Part shown: positions 1-8,034 of the stretch, piece after piece
How the letters are laid out: the number at the start of each line of letters is the position of its first letter
Position numbering within the stretch: the stretch's first letter is position 1
Assembly: GCA_934098375.1 (NCBI GenBank)
Contig: CAKOOC010000004.1
Coordinates: 1-53,275, forward strand
Length of the DNA: 53,275 nt
From: an uncultured Bacilli bacterium
GTDB lineage: Bacteria; Bacillota_I; Bacilli_A; RF39; UBA660
Direction: 5' to 3'
Made by a program: the position numbers and the translations under genes
The notes under the pieces: generated by a model
Databases searched by the model: none
Seen by the model: the letters and a program-made list of their open reading frames with translations, nothing else
Told to the model about the DNA's origin: nothing

Positions 1-1287
1 AGTATAGATGTTTATTATAATTTATATATAAGTGATATAAAAAACGAATTAATGAGTGAAAGCATATCATATAAAATTGAAAGTACAGATGGTGGATACA
101 ATTTAGAAAAAGTGTTATTACCAAGTACTGGTGGAATAATAAAAACAGGAATATATATTAAAGGAAATACAAGTCATACCTATACAATAACTACATATTA
201 TAACAATTTAGACATTGATCAAAGTAGTGAAAAAGGAAAGACGTTTTCTTTTAAAATATATATTAAACCGGTGGCAACTAAAACATGGGATTTTGCTTTT
301 ACTGGTTCAAAGCAAAGATTTATAGCGCCAGATACTGGCAATTATATTATAAAACTATGGGGAGCGCAAGGTGGTAACAAACCGGCAAATTCAGGCGGAT
401 ATGGTGGCTATACAGAGGGCATTATTAGCCTTGAAAAAAATGAAACATTATACATATATGTTGGTGAAGCAGGGAAGTTAGGAACTTATGGTATTGATTC
501 ATCAACAACAGTGGGACAAGGAGCAAAAGCAACATTTAATGGTGGTGGTAAAGGCGGTAACGCCGGTGGAGGAGATTATCCTTACAGTTATTATTCTGGT
601 GGCGACAGTGGTGGAGGCGCTACTGATGTTAGATTAATTGGAACAGACAATTGGGACGATATCAATAGTTTAAAAAGTAGAATAATGGTTGCTGGCGGTG
701 GCGGCGGAATGTTCAAGAATATATCGGCAACAACTATTACTTCTCCAGATATTGGTGTTGCTGGCGGTTTAATTAGTGAAAAAGGACAAACTATAACTAA
801 TTATAATGGTCAGTCACTTTCATATCCTGGAGGATCCTTAGCCGATCAAACCTCTGGTAATGCTTTTGGAACCGGTGGAACTGGAAGTGATTCAGGAGCT
901 AAAGGTTATTGTAGTGGCCATGATGGCGGTGGCGGTGGTTACTATGGTGGTGGTGGTGCACCAAATTCAAGATATCATTGTTTTAAATTAGGTGGCGGCG
1001 GTGGTTCCTCATTTATAAGTGGGCATACCGGATGTGTCGCAATTACATCAGCTGAAAATATAATACCTAAAACCGGTTGTACAACTGGAACTACTGATAA
1101 CTCTTGTAGTATTCACTATAGCGGTAAAAAGTTTAATGAAACTACTATGATAGATGGTAGAGGCTATCAATGGACTAATAAAAAAAGCACTCAAGTTCAA
1201 ATGCCAAAACATGAAGGTGACTATTATGCTATAGGAACTGGCAATATTGGTAATGGTTATGCTAGAATTATTTTTATTTCTACTTAA
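1..1287 (+). CDS. Glycine-rich surface protein, 5'-partial
   Basis: The frame is open from base 1, so the ATG at 52 is probably internal and the gene begins outside the window. After a Ser/Thr/Tyr-rich beta-type segment, a motif W-D-F-x-F-T-G-S opens a Gly-rich domain with LWGAQGG, GGYGGYTEG and many GGGGG blocks, ending GNGYARIIF. Paired Cys residues lie near 'SGHTGC', 'KTGCTTG' and 'NSCSIHY', suggesting disulfides in an exported protein. The same domain plan occurs, twice over, in the gene at the other end of the window (51509-53275, - strand). It fits the family annotated as glycine-rich domain proteins, usually secreted or cell-wall associated. Binding partner and role are unknown. A hairpin terminator follows at 1318. 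Confidence 0.75.
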   Translation, partial: SIDVYYNLYISDIKNELMSESISYKIESTDGGYNLEKVLLPSTGGIIKTGIYIKGNTSHTYTITTYYNNLDIDQSSEKGKTFSFKIYIKPVATKTWDFAFTGSKQRFIAPDTGNYIIKLWGAQGGNKPANSGGYGGYTEGIISLEKNETLYIYVGEAGKLGTYGIDSSTTVGQGAKATFNGGGKGGNAGGGDYPYSYYSGGDSGGGATDVRLIGTDNWDDINSLKSRIMVAGGGGGMFKNISATTITSPDIGVAGGLISEKGQTITNYNGQSLSYPGGSLADQTSGNAFGTGGTGSDSGAKGYCSGHDGGGGGYYGGGGAPNSRYHCFKLGGGGGSSFISGHTGCVAITSAENIIPKTGCTTGTTDNSCSIHYSGKKFNETTMIDGRGYQWTNKKSTQVQMPKHEGDYYAIGTGNIGNGYARIIFIST

Positions 1288-1317
1288 TAAATTAAAATCT
1301 TTATTATAAATTAGCAG

Positions 1318-1345
1318 AGTTTATGGTTAGTGCCATAGACTTTTT
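1318..1345 (+). terminator. Rho-independent terminator of the glycine-rich gene
   Basis: Nine-base arms AGTTTATGG and CCATAGACT (one G-T pair) enclose a 6-nt loop and run into TTTTT. Confidence 0.75.
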
Positions 1346-1362
1346 ACATATGCAATATTAAC

Positions 1363-1391
1363 TTGACATGGGGCTATTTATATAATTAAAT
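1363..1391 (+). promoter_or_regulatory. Candidate sigma-A promoter for the 70-residue ORF
   Basis: TTGACA at 1363-1368 is followed after 17 nt by TTAAAT (1386-1391). A stronger TATAAT at 1381 sits too close to the -35. Only the -35 is convincing. Confidence 0.4.
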
Positions 1392-1414
1392 AGAAAATAT
1401 CGGGTGATTTTAAA

Positions 1415-1627
1415 ATGAAAAGAAAAGAAAAAATCATGACAATATTTTCTATAATAAGTGTAATTTTAAGTTTGTCAGGGATAACTTATGCATATTTAAG
1501 AACAAGAAATGAACAAGAAGATAAAAATATAATAACAACTTTAACATGTTTAAATAAACTAGCAAGTAATCAGCTTAAAGTAAAATTAAATAGTATCGAT
1601 GAAGAAATAAATGAAAAAAATTATTAA
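1415..1627 (+). CDS. Truncated exported protein, N-terminal remnant (70 aa)
   Basis: A basic start (MKRKEKI) and a hydrophobic helix of about 18 residues ending SGITYAYLR form a signal peptide or membrane anchor. The next segment (ITTLTCLNKLASNQ) looks like the beginning of a surface-protein ectodomain, but the frame stops after 70 codons. A GGGTGAT ribosome site lies 8 nt upstream. It may be the N-terminal stub of a protein like its glycine-rich neighbour that has lost its body by deletion. It could still be a short expressed membrane peptide. Confidence 0.5.
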   Translation: MKRKEKIMTIFSIISVILSLSGITYAYLRTRNEQEDKNIITTLTCLNKLASNQLKVKLNSIDEEINEKNY

Positions 1628-1646
1628 GTAATTTTACTGAAAGAAC

Positions 1647-1721
1647 GCAGATACGCTATTTTGGAAAGAATTTTGTCAAAAATATCAAATTGGTAAACCA
1701 GAAAGTAAAACTTTTAAATAG
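1647..1721 (+). pseudogene. Possible fragment of a lost coding sequence
   Basis: After the 70-residue ORF, another frame reads 24 protein-like residues beginning ADTLFWKEFCQKYQIG and ending at TAG, with no start codon. The W-K-E-F-C pattern vaguely recalls the first helix of ASCH-domain proteins, which is a guess. With the truncated ORF before it, this suggests a scar of gene decay. Confidence 0.25.
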
Positions 1722-1770
1722 ATATTTAATTATCAATCTTTTTTTGATATAATTTAAAAGGTGATTTTGT

Positions 1771-2163
1771 ATGGCAAACCGTAGTGAATTAAGAGAAAAA
1801 GCAATGACAATAATTTATCAAATTACATTATATAAAAATAATAATATGAAGTATGATGTTGAAGAGATAATCAAAGAAAATTTAGAAATAGATAACGAAT
1901 TTGTCAAAGATATTGTTTATGGAGTAGTTACATCTTATGACGAATTAACAGATGAAGCTAATAAATATTTAAAAAATTGGACTATTGATAGATTAGATTT
2001 AACTGGAGCATCTATCTTAAGAATGGCTTTATATGAAATAAAGTACACTAAAACTCCACCTATAGTTGTAATAAATGAGGCAGTTGAACTTGCCAAGAAA
2101 TATAGTGATGACTCAGTAAGAAAAATGATTAATGCAGCGCTAGATAAGGTTGTAAATAGTTAA
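1771..2163 (+). CDS. nusB: Transcription antitermination factor NusB
   Basis: NusB binds boxA RNA with S10 and prevents premature termination in rRNA operons. The 130-residue length and all-helical composition fit the family; the N-terminal SELREKAMTIIYQ and the C-terminal block TGASILRMALYEI...PPIVVINEAVELAKKYS are the typical NusB signatures. A GGTGAT ribosome site stands 8 nt before the ATG. A TATAAT at 1748-1753 with a poor -35 is the likely promoter. The stop overlaps the xseA start by one base (TAATG), so the genes are translationally coupled; nusB-xseA-xseB linkage is normal in Bacilli. Confidence 0.93.
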   Translation: MANRSELREKAMTIIYQITLYKNNNMKYDVEEIIKENLEIDNEFVKDIVYGVVTSYDELTDEANKYLKNWTIDRLDLTGASILRMALYEIKYTKTPPIVVINEAVELAKKYSDDSVRKMINAALDKVVNS

Positions 2164-3428
2164 TGGAAAAAAAGTATATAACTGTTGGCACTTTAAATAG
2201 ATATTTAAAAAATAAATTTGATACTGATCCTAATATTCAAAGAGTATGCTTAAAAGGAGAAATATCCAATTTTAAAGGGCATACTAGAGGGCATTTGTAC
2301 TTTACATTAAAAGATGAAGAATCAAGAATAAATGCTGTAATGTTTTCCTTTAATGCTAGTAAACTAACCTTTGTTCCTGAAGATGGAATGAAAGTTCTTG
2401 TTGAGGGCAAGGTTAGCATTTATCCGCCTACTGGAGCATATCAAATATATGTTGAAGAAATGACTAACGACGGGTTAGGTAATTTATATTTAAAATATGA
2501 AGCCCTAAAAAAAGAATTAGAACAAAAAGGCTTATTTGCTTCATCTCATAAGAAACCAATTCCTAAATATCCTGAAAAAATTGGCATAGTTACAGCTCCA
2601 ACAGGTGCTGCTATTAAAGATATTTTAAGCACTATTAAAAGAAGATATCCTATTTGCGAAACAATTTTATTTCCTTGTCTAGTGCAAGGCGAGCTTGCTA
2701 AAGATGATATTGCAAAACAAATTAATGAAGCAAATAATTGGGATTTAGATGTTTTAATCGTTGGCCGTGGTGGTGGATCAATCGAGGATTTATGGGCCTT
2801 TAATGAAGTAGTAGTAGCCGAAGCAATATACAACTCTAGAATACCTATTATAAGTGCTGTAGGCCATGAAATCGACTTTACTATTGCTGATTTTGTTGCT
2901 GATTTAAGAGCCCCAACTCCAACAGGAGCTGCTGAGATGGCTGTTCCTAATATGTCTGATTTAAATACTTTGTTAGATCAGTATAAAATAAGATTTACAA
3001 ATAAAATAAGAAGCAAATTAGATAATTATAAAGATAAACTAAATATTATCAAAAATAGTTACGTTTTAACCAATCCTTTAGCGGTTTATGAACTAAAAGA
3101 GCAAAAACTAACTAATTTAATTGATAATATGAATAGTATTATTGAAAAAAAATTAGAACAAAACGCATCTAGATTAAATATGCTAAAAAATAATTATTTA
3201 TTAAATCATCCGGAAGAATTATTAAAAACATCTAAGCATAAACTAAGTTTAATTATTAATAAATTAGAGTTATTAAATCCTTTAAGTATCTTATCTAAAG
3301 GTTATAGTATCGTTAAAAAAGATAATTTAATTATTAAAGATGCGGTTAATCTTAATGAAAATGATAAAATTAATATAAAATTATATAATGGCGAAATTGA
3401 TGCTGTTGTTAAGAAAGTTGGTAAATAA
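2163..3428 (+). CDS. xseA: Exodeoxyribonuclease VII large subunit
   Basis: This is the catalytic subunit of the single-strand-specific exonuclease VII, used in repair. Residues about 1-110 form the OB fold (TVGTLNRYLKNKFD; LKGEISNFKGHTRGHLYF). The catalytic domain follows, with IGIVTAPTGAAIKDI, VGRGGGSIEDLWAFNE, AVGHEIDFTIADF and RAPTPTGAAE. A long coiled-coil region and the terminal LSKGYSIV motif close the protein. At 421 residues it is slightly shorter than the B. subtilis protein. It overlaps both nusB and xseB by a single base. Confidence 0.96.
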   Translation: MEKKYITVGTLNRYLKNKFDTDPNIQRVCLKGEISNFKGHTRGHLYFTLKDEESRINAVMFSFNASKLTFVPEDGMKVLVEGKVSIYPPTGAYQIYVEEMTNDGLGNLYLKYEALKKELEQKGLFASSHKKPIPKYPEKIGIVTAPTGAAIKDILSTIKRRYPICETILFPCLVQGELAKDDIAKQINEANNWDLDVLIVGRGGGSIEDLWAFNEVVVAEAIYNSRIPIISAVGHEIDFTIADFVADLRAPTPTGAAEMAVPNMSDLNTLLDQYKIRFTNKIRSKLDNYKDKLNIIKNSYVLTNPLAVYELKEQKLTNLIDNMNSIIEKKLEQNASRLNMLKNNYLLNHPEELLKTSKHKLSLIINKLELLNPLSILSKGYSIVKKDNLIIKDAVNLNENDKINIKLYNGEIDAVVKKVGK

Positions 3429-3655
3429 TGGAAAATAAAAAATTTGAAGAATTAATGAATGATTTAGAAGCAATTATAAAAAAACTTGAAAATGGTGAAG
3501 ATTTAGAAAAATCGATTGAATTATACACTGAGGCCATGAAAATCGTTAAAATTTGTGACGAAAAATTAAATAGTGCTAGTAGTGCTGTTAATAAGATTTT
3601 AACTGAAAATGGCTCTCTAGAAGACTTTAAAATAGAAGAAAATGATAACCAATAA
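3428..3655 (+). CDS. xseB: Exodeoxyribonuclease VII small subunit
   Basis: A 75-residue helical protein with the family pattern FEELMNDLEAIIKKLENGEDLEKSIELYTEAMK. It forms the multi-copy small-subunit partner of XseA. The start overlaps the xseA stop by one base. The last codons form the left arm of the terminator. Confidence 0.95.
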   Translation: MENKKFEELMNDLEAIIKKLENGEDLEKSIELYTEAMKIVKICDEKLNSASSAVNKILTENGSLEDFKIEENDNQ

Positions 3656-3668
3656 CTGGTTATTTTTT
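3645..3668 (+). terminator. Terminator overlapping the xseB stop codon
   Basis: ATAACCA and TGGTTAT pair around ATAAC and are followed by a T run. The TAA stop of xseB lies within the hairpin. Confidence 0.75.
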
Positions 3669-3708
3669 ATTTACTACATAGGCCATAATATAAATAGGTG
3701 AATAAATT

Positions 3709-4668
3709 ATGAAAAAAATGTTAATAATAATAATTATGCTTCTTTTTCCTTTTAATGTTAATGCTTATTCAAGTAAGATTATTCCTGGTGGTAGCACTAT
3801 CGGTATTGAACTTGATAGTAAAGGCATTATGATTATCGGTTTTTACAAAATTGATAATAAATTTAACCGTAATGACTTAAAAGTAGGGGATGTTATCATC
3901 AAAGTTGCAGATAAAGAAGTTAATACAATTGATGAATTAATTGATTCTATTGAAAAATATGCTCAAAATCAAACAATAAATTTAACACTTAAACGTAATG
4001 AAAAAGTTTTTACAAAAGATTTCAAATTAGTAAATATTAATAGCAAATTAAAAACAGGATTATATGTTAAAGACAATATCACTGGAATTGGAACTTTAAG
4101 TTACATTGATCCGGAAACAAAAATCTTTGGCGCTTTAGGTCACGAAATTATTGAAAGTAGTAGTGGTAACATCATAGAAGTTAAAACCGGTTCTATCTTT
4201 AGATCAAGTGTTATTAGTATTGACCCATCATCAAGGGGAGTAGCTGGCACAAAGAATGCTAAATTTTATTCTAATACTAAATATGGAACTATTTCAAAAA
4301 ATACTAACAAAGGAATATATGGAACCTACACCAATGTAATAAATATGGATAACATCATAGAAGTTGGTAAATTTGAAGATATTACTTTAGGAGCCGCCAC
4401 TATTAGAACAGTTACTAATAAAGAAGATATTAGTGAATATGATATTGAAATTGATAAAATAAATAACAACGAAACTAAAAATATTCATTTTAAAATAAAA
4501 AGTGAAGAATTAATTCAAAAAACGGGTGGGATTGTTCAAGGTATGAGTGGTAGTCCCATCATTCAAAATGGCAAAATAATTGGTGCCGTTACTCATGTTA
4601 TAGTTGATAATCCTACAACTGGCTATGGTATTTTAATAACTAAAATGCTAGAAGAAGGCGAAAGATAG
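3709..4668 (+). CDS. spoIVB: SpoIVB-type serine peptidase (family S55)
   Basis: In spore formers SpoIVB is exported from the forespore and triggers sigma-K processing in the mother cell. Visible here are an N-terminal signal or anchor helix (MLIIIIMLLFPFNVNA), a PDZ domain around residues 45-105 (LKVGDVIIKVADKEV), and the S55 domain with the likely catalytic His in ALGHEI (near residue 143) and Ser in QGMSGSPI (near 279). At 319 residues it is shorter than the B. subtilis protein. It lies just after nusB-xseAB, a collapsed version of the Bacillus order in which spoIVB lies several genes further on. A housekeeping role in a non-sporulating descendant cannot be excluded. Confidence 0.85.
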   Translation: MKKMLIIIIMLLFPFNVNAYSSKIIPGGSTIGIELDSKGIMIIGFYKIDNKFNRNDLKVGDVIIKVADKEVNTIDELIDSIEKYAQNQTINLTLKRNEKVFTKDFKLVNINSKLKTGLYVKDNITGIGTLSYIDPETKIFGALGHEIIESSSGNIIEVKTGSIFRSSVISIDPSSRGVAGTKNAKFYSNTKYGTISKNTNKGIYGTYTNVINMDNIIEVGKFEDITLGAATIRTVTNKEDISEYDIEIDKINNNETKNIHFKIKSEELIQKTGGIVQGMSGSPIIQNGKIIGAVTHVIVDNPTTGYGILITKMLEEGER

Positions 4669-4676
4669 CCTTTTTT
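4655..4676 (+). terminator. Terminator overlapping the spoIVB stop
   Basis: AAGGC and GCCTT arms flank a short loop containing the TAG stop and run into TTTTTT. Confidence 0.65.
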
Positions 4677-4711
4677 CTTTTTCGGTGTTATAATATGAAC
4701 GGTGAAGTAGT

Positions 4712-5593
4712 ATGTTAGACCGTTATATTGATAGAAATAGTAAAGAAATTTTTGAAGTAAAAGAAAATAAATTTAATAAATTTTTATATGATACAACGTT
4801 CGGAAGATACTTATTAAAAATAATAATAAATCCTAAAGTCAGTAAATTTATTGGTAAATATTTTGATAGTAAAGTATCTGTTTTTCGGGTTCCTAAATTT
4901 ATTAAAAAAAATAATATTGACATGAATGACTATATTTTAGAAGATTTTCAATCATTTAATGAATTCTTTATTAGAAAAATAAATCCTAAAAAACGTTGCA
5001 TTATTAAACTACCAAACGTTTTTATTAGTCCCTGCGATGGCAAATTAAGCGTTTTTAAAGTAAACCCTGATCTAGTTATAAAAATCAAAAATTCTAAGTA
5101 CAAATTATCTGATTTAGTTGATGAAAATGTTTGTCAGAAATATAAATACGGCTATGTTTTAGTATTTAGATTGTGTGTAGACGATTATCACCGGTATATC
5201 TACGTAGATGATGGTACAGCCGAAAAAACCAGAGTAATTCCTGGTGTGCTTCATACTGTAAGACCTATTGCGCAGCATAACTACCCAGTATTTGCTTTAA
5301 ATCATCGTGAGTGCACGCTTTTACATACCAAACATTTTAACGACATTTATCAAATTGAAGTAGGGGCTTTATGTGTAGGCAAAATAGTTAATCATAATAT
5401 TACTGAGTTTAAAAAAGGTGATGAGAAAGGTTATTTTAAATTTGGTGGTTCTACTATTGTCTTAATAACTAATTCGGTTACTATTGATCGTGATATTGTT
5501 CTAAATTCTAAAAAAGGGTTGGAAACCACAGTTAAAATGGGTGATAAAATAGGAAGAAAAAAATCAGTGGTTATTCGCAGAGTATACAAATAA
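4712..5593 (+). CDS. psd: Phosphatidylserine decarboxylase proenzyme
   Basis: It converts phosphatidylserine to phosphatidylethanolamine at the membrane. The self-cleavage site that yields the pyruvoyl group is FGGST near residue 247, a variant of LGST, with the processing Ser present. Upstream are SPCDGKLS (conserved Asp), VDDYHRYIYV (catalytic His), HTVRPIAQHNYPVFALNHRE and VGALCVGKI. The 293-residue length fits the longer clostridial type of Psd. A TATAAT lies near 4689 just after the spoIVB terminator. No phosphatidylserine synthase is in the window. Its stop abuts the stop of the convergent PAP2 gene. Confidence 0.93.
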   Translation: MLDRYIDRNSKEIFEVKENKFNKFLYDTTFGRYLLKIIINPKVSKFIGKYFDSKVSVFRVPKFIKKNNIDMNDYILEDFQSFNEFFIRKINPKKRCIIKLPNVFISPCDGKLSVFKVNPDLVIKIKNSKYKLSDLVDENVCQKYKYGYVLVFRLCVDDYHRYIYVDDGTAEKTRVIPGVLHTVRPIAQHNYPVFALNHRECTLLHTKHFNDIYQIEVGALCVGKIVNHNITEFKKGDEKGYFKFGGSTIVLITNSVTIDRDIVLNSKKGLETTVKMGDKIGRKKSVVIRRVYK

Positions 5594-5606
5594 CTAGCAC
5601 TGATTT
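5552..5606 (-). terminator. Terminator of the PAP2 gene, embedded in psd
   Basis: Nine-base arms AAATCAGTG (5561-5569) and CACTGATTT (5598-5606), extended inward by GTTATT/AATAAC, form a long hairpin over both stop codons. On the - strand it is followed by TTTTTTT contributed by Lys codons of psd. It may also slow + strand transcripts. Confidence 0.65.
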
Positions 5607-6241
5607 CTCATCTTTCTTTTTATTTCATCAAAATATTTTAAGTTTACCACAAAATAATAATTAATAGTCGCTAAGACAAAAGAGCCAATCACATCATATA
5701 TAACATGTTGCTTTACTAAAAGGGTAGATATAATAATCAAAATATTAATAATTATTGCGGGATATTTAAATTTTTTAGGAAGTCTGTTATTATCAAGTAA
5801 GTTATAAAGTAAAATAAAACATAATAAGCAGTGTCCTGAAGGAAAGCAGCATGTTGGCGTATCTGTTTTATATACCATATAAATTACAAAAGAAGTTATA
5901 TCATGAAAGGAATTAACTTCTGGTCTTACCACTTCAGAAGGAAATACTATAAAGAAAATATATAATACTAGTAAAGATAAAATAGTAGTCAGTATTAATT
6001 TAATATATTTTTCTTTATTATATTTAAAAATTACATAAAAACTATATATCAAAAAAGGGTACCATATCATATAAATATAAATAAATCCTGGTACAAAAGG
6101 AATTTTTTCATCTAATGGTGTACTTATAATATTGTAGTCTTTAATAATAAGCTTAATCCCAAAATATATTAAAGCATTTATCAAAAATATTGCCGATACA
6201 CTCTTTAAATAAAAAGAGTTATTTTTAAAAAACTTCTTCAT
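5594..6241 (-). CDS. PAP2-family membrane phosphatase
   Basis: A polytopic membrane protein of about 215 residues with six hydrophobic segments. The PAP2 phosphatase motifs are recognisable: VVRPEV, CCFPSGH and the late KQHVIYDVIGS with the catalytic His and Asp; the usual Ser-Arg before that His is replaced. Likely substrates are lipid phosphates such as phosphatidic acid or undecaprenyl pyrophosphate. ATG codons at 6259, 6247 and 6241 compete; 6241 is preferred because GTGAT precedes it, a spacing seen at other starts here. Convergent with psd with no gap between the stops. Confidence 0.8.
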   Translation of the reverse strand: MKKFFKNNSFYLKSVSAIFLINALIYFGIKLIIKDYNIISTPLDEKIPFVPGFIYIYMIWYPFLIYSFYVIFKYNKEKYIKLILTTILSLLVLYIFFIVFPSEVVRPEVNSFHDITSFVIYMVYKTDTPTCCFPSGHCLLCFILLYNLLDNNRLPKKFKYPAIIINILIIISTLLVKQHVIYDVIGSFVLATINYYFVVNLKYFDEIKRKMRNQC

Positions 6242-6284
6242 ATACATCACAATCCACATTATATCAAATAATATATAAAAAGTA

Positions 6285-6313
6285 TTGCTATTTTCCTTAC
6301 TTTTTGATAAAAT
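6285..6313 (+). promoter_or_regulatory. Promoter of tRNA-His
   Basis: TTGCTA (6285-6290), 17-nt spacer, TAAAAT (6308-6313); the mature tRNA begins 12 nt later. Confidence 0.5.
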
Positions 6314-6324
6314 TAACTAGTCAT

Positions 6325-6401
6325 GGCGGAATTGGTGAAGTGGTTAACACGCCGGATTGTGGCTCCGGTATGCGTGGGTTCGATCCCCACATTTCGCCCC
6401 A
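6325..6401 (+). tRNA. tRNA-His (GTG)
   Basis: Cloverleaf with acceptor stem GCGGAAT/ATTTCGC, the His-specific extra G(-1) at 6325 opposite discriminator C, anticodon stem CCGGA/TCCGG with loop TTGTGGC (anticodon GTG at 6359-6361), T arm GTGGG-TTCGATC-CCCAC, and an encoded CCA end at 6399-6401. Confidence 0.97.
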
Positions 6402-6413
6402 CTTAAAAAATAT

Positions 6414-6435
6414 GCTCGTATTTACGAGCTTTTTT
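6414..6435 (+). terminator. Terminator after tRNA-His
   Basis: GCTCGTA and TACGAGC arms with a TT loop followed by a T run. Confidence 0.8.
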
Positions 6436-6538
6436 AATGTCTTAATACCAAGTTAATTAATTTGCCAAAAAAGTTTAAGTTAATGCTATAATTATATTAA
6501 CAAAATTATAAATACACTCGTTTAGAAAGTAGGAATTT

Positions 6539-7180
6539 ATGAAAAATAAAATTTACTCGTTAATAATTATAATATTTTCCATTATATGTGGAATTATAAC
6601 CAAAGATTATTTTTTAGGTACTATAACATTAGCCTGTGGTTTACTAAATGTTTATTATGCAAGTATTGGTAAAACATGCAATTACATCTATGGCGGACTA
6701 TATAGCTTATTAAGTGGTTATGTTTGCTATTTAAATGGTCTATATGGAATCGCTATTCTTTCACTTATAGTATACTTTCCATCTCAAATAGAAGGGTATA
6801 TAAGTTGGAAGAAAAAAACCCATAATGATGAAGTCCCTATTAGAGGATTTGATACGAAAAATTCCATTATAATAATATTAACATGTATAGTTGGCAGTAT
6901 CATATTAGGTTTTTTATTAAGCAAAATTCCTGGTCAGCAATTAGCCTTTTTAGATGCAAGTAGTAATATAATAAATTTATGTGCTGTTATACTTATGAAT
7001 TTAAGATTTAAAGAATGCTGGATCGTGTGGTTATTTAATAATATAGCAGACTTATCTATTTGGATTACAAATTTTATTAAAGGTTCACCTAACTCTACCA
7101 TGATGTTAATAGTTTCAATTGGCTATTTAATTATAAATATATATGGCACCTTTAAATGGATAAAACTAGCGAAAAAATAA
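6539..7180 (+). CDS. pnuC: Nicotinamide riboside transporter, PnuC family
   Basis: A 213-residue protein of about seven membrane helices. Typical PnuC elements are ACGLLNVYYASIGKTCNYIYGG near the N-terminus, YFPSQIEGYISW in the middle, and the C-terminal W-x-x-NN-x-x-D-L-S-I-W-I pattern. The family imports vitamin-like NAD or flavin precursors by facilitated diffusion; nicotinamide riboside is the default assignment. Upstream I see a TATAAT near 6487 but no riboswitch that would specify thiamine or riboflavin. Monocistronic, sharing a terminator with the convergent hlyIII gene. Confidence 0.85.
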   Translation: MKNKIYSLIIIIFSIICGIITKDYFLGTITLACGLLNVYYASIGKTCNYIYGGLYSLLSGYVCYLNGLYGIAILSLIVYFPSQIEGYISWKKKTHNDEVPIRGFDTKNSIIIILTCIVGSIILGFLLSKIPGQQLAFLDASSNIINLCAVILMNLRFKECWIVWLFNNIADLSIWITNFIKGSPNSTMMLIVSIGYLIINIYGTFKWIKLAKK

Positions 7181-7211
7181 ATCAGTTATTTAATAATCAA
7201 AAACATTTAAA

Positions 7212-7245
7212 CAAAAAAGTCTCTATTTTAAAGTAGAGGCTTTTT
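7212..7245. terminator. Bidirectional terminator between pnuC and the HlyIII gene
   Basis: AAAAAAGTCTCTA pairs with TAGAGGCTTTTT, giving a U tract in both directions. Confidence 0.8.
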
Positions 7246-7246
7246 A

Positions 7247-7918
7247 TCATACAACATATAGTAAAATACATAAAAAGTGAAGTAAACTACCTATATCTAC
7301 AAAGACATGAAAGACAAAATGGAAATATCTTTTTTTAGCGCCTATCATATAAAGCACTGCCCCAATGGTATAACTAACCCCGCCGGCTACTAGTAAAATG
7401 GTACCACCTAAATCCAGCATTTTTAACATATTTGGGCCCGTTACAACAATGCACCAGCCCATTAAAAGGTAGCAAGTCATGGAAAATACTTTATATTTTT
7501 TTAAATCAATCGCATTTAATGTAATTCCTAAAACGGCTAGTCCCCATACAATACCAAATAACCACCAAGCAAGTAGGGGATTTATTTGTCTAAGTGAGCA
7601 AAGTAGAACCGGTGTATAAGTTCCCGCTATAAGAACAAAAATGGTGCAGTGATCAATAACTTGAAACACTTTCTTGGCTTTTTCTGGTCTTAGTCCATGA
7701 TAAATACTAGACATCGTAAATAATAAAATCATAGAAATTCCAAATACAATAGAGCCTGCAATCGCATAACCATCATGGTGCTTAACTGAGAAAATTAAAC
7801 ATAATACTAAACTTGTTACCCCAATCGCACCGCCAACAATATGGCTTACCATATTCATGATTTCTTCGCCCTTAGTATAATTAGGTAACGATCTATCTTT
7901 AAGTTTTGTTCTTTTCAA
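7247..7918 (-). CDS. Hemolysin III / YqfA family membrane protein
   Basis: A seven-helix protein of 223 residues with family signatures NMVSHIVGGAIG, SSIYHGLRPEKAKKVFQVIDHCTIFVLIAGTYTP (read as two blocks) and HFVFHVFVDIGSLLHF. The conserved His, Asp and Ser residues shared with PAQR-type zinc-dependent hydrolases are present. Despite the name, most members are housekeeping membrane proteins of poorly known activity. The start is a TTG preceded by AAGGAG at the proper distance. One of three - strand genes in the left arm. Confidence 0.88.
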   Translation of the reverse strand: MKRTKLKDRSLPNYTKGEEIMNMVSHIVGGAIGVTSLVLCLIFSVKHHDGYAIAGSIVFGISMILLFTMSSIYHGLRPEKAKKVFQVIDHCTIFVLIAGTYTPVLLCSLRQINPLLAWWLFGIVWGLAVLGITLNAIDLKKYKVFSMTCYLLMGWCIVVTGPNMLKMLDLGGTILLVAGGVSYTIGAVLYMIGAKKRYFHFVFHVFVDIGSLLHFLCILLYVV

Positions 7919-8034
7919 AATACCACTCCTTAATAATTATATTTTATATACTAAAATATTTTACAATATTAAAAGTTGCTAGTCAATTTAGTAAATTTTT
8001 GTTAAAATTGTATTTGTAAAAAGAAGGTGTATTT

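Noticed and set aside
6402..6538. Riboswitch controlling pnuC
   Set aside because: The leader is short after its TATAAT, and no TPP, FMN or NAD-II type core was recognised.
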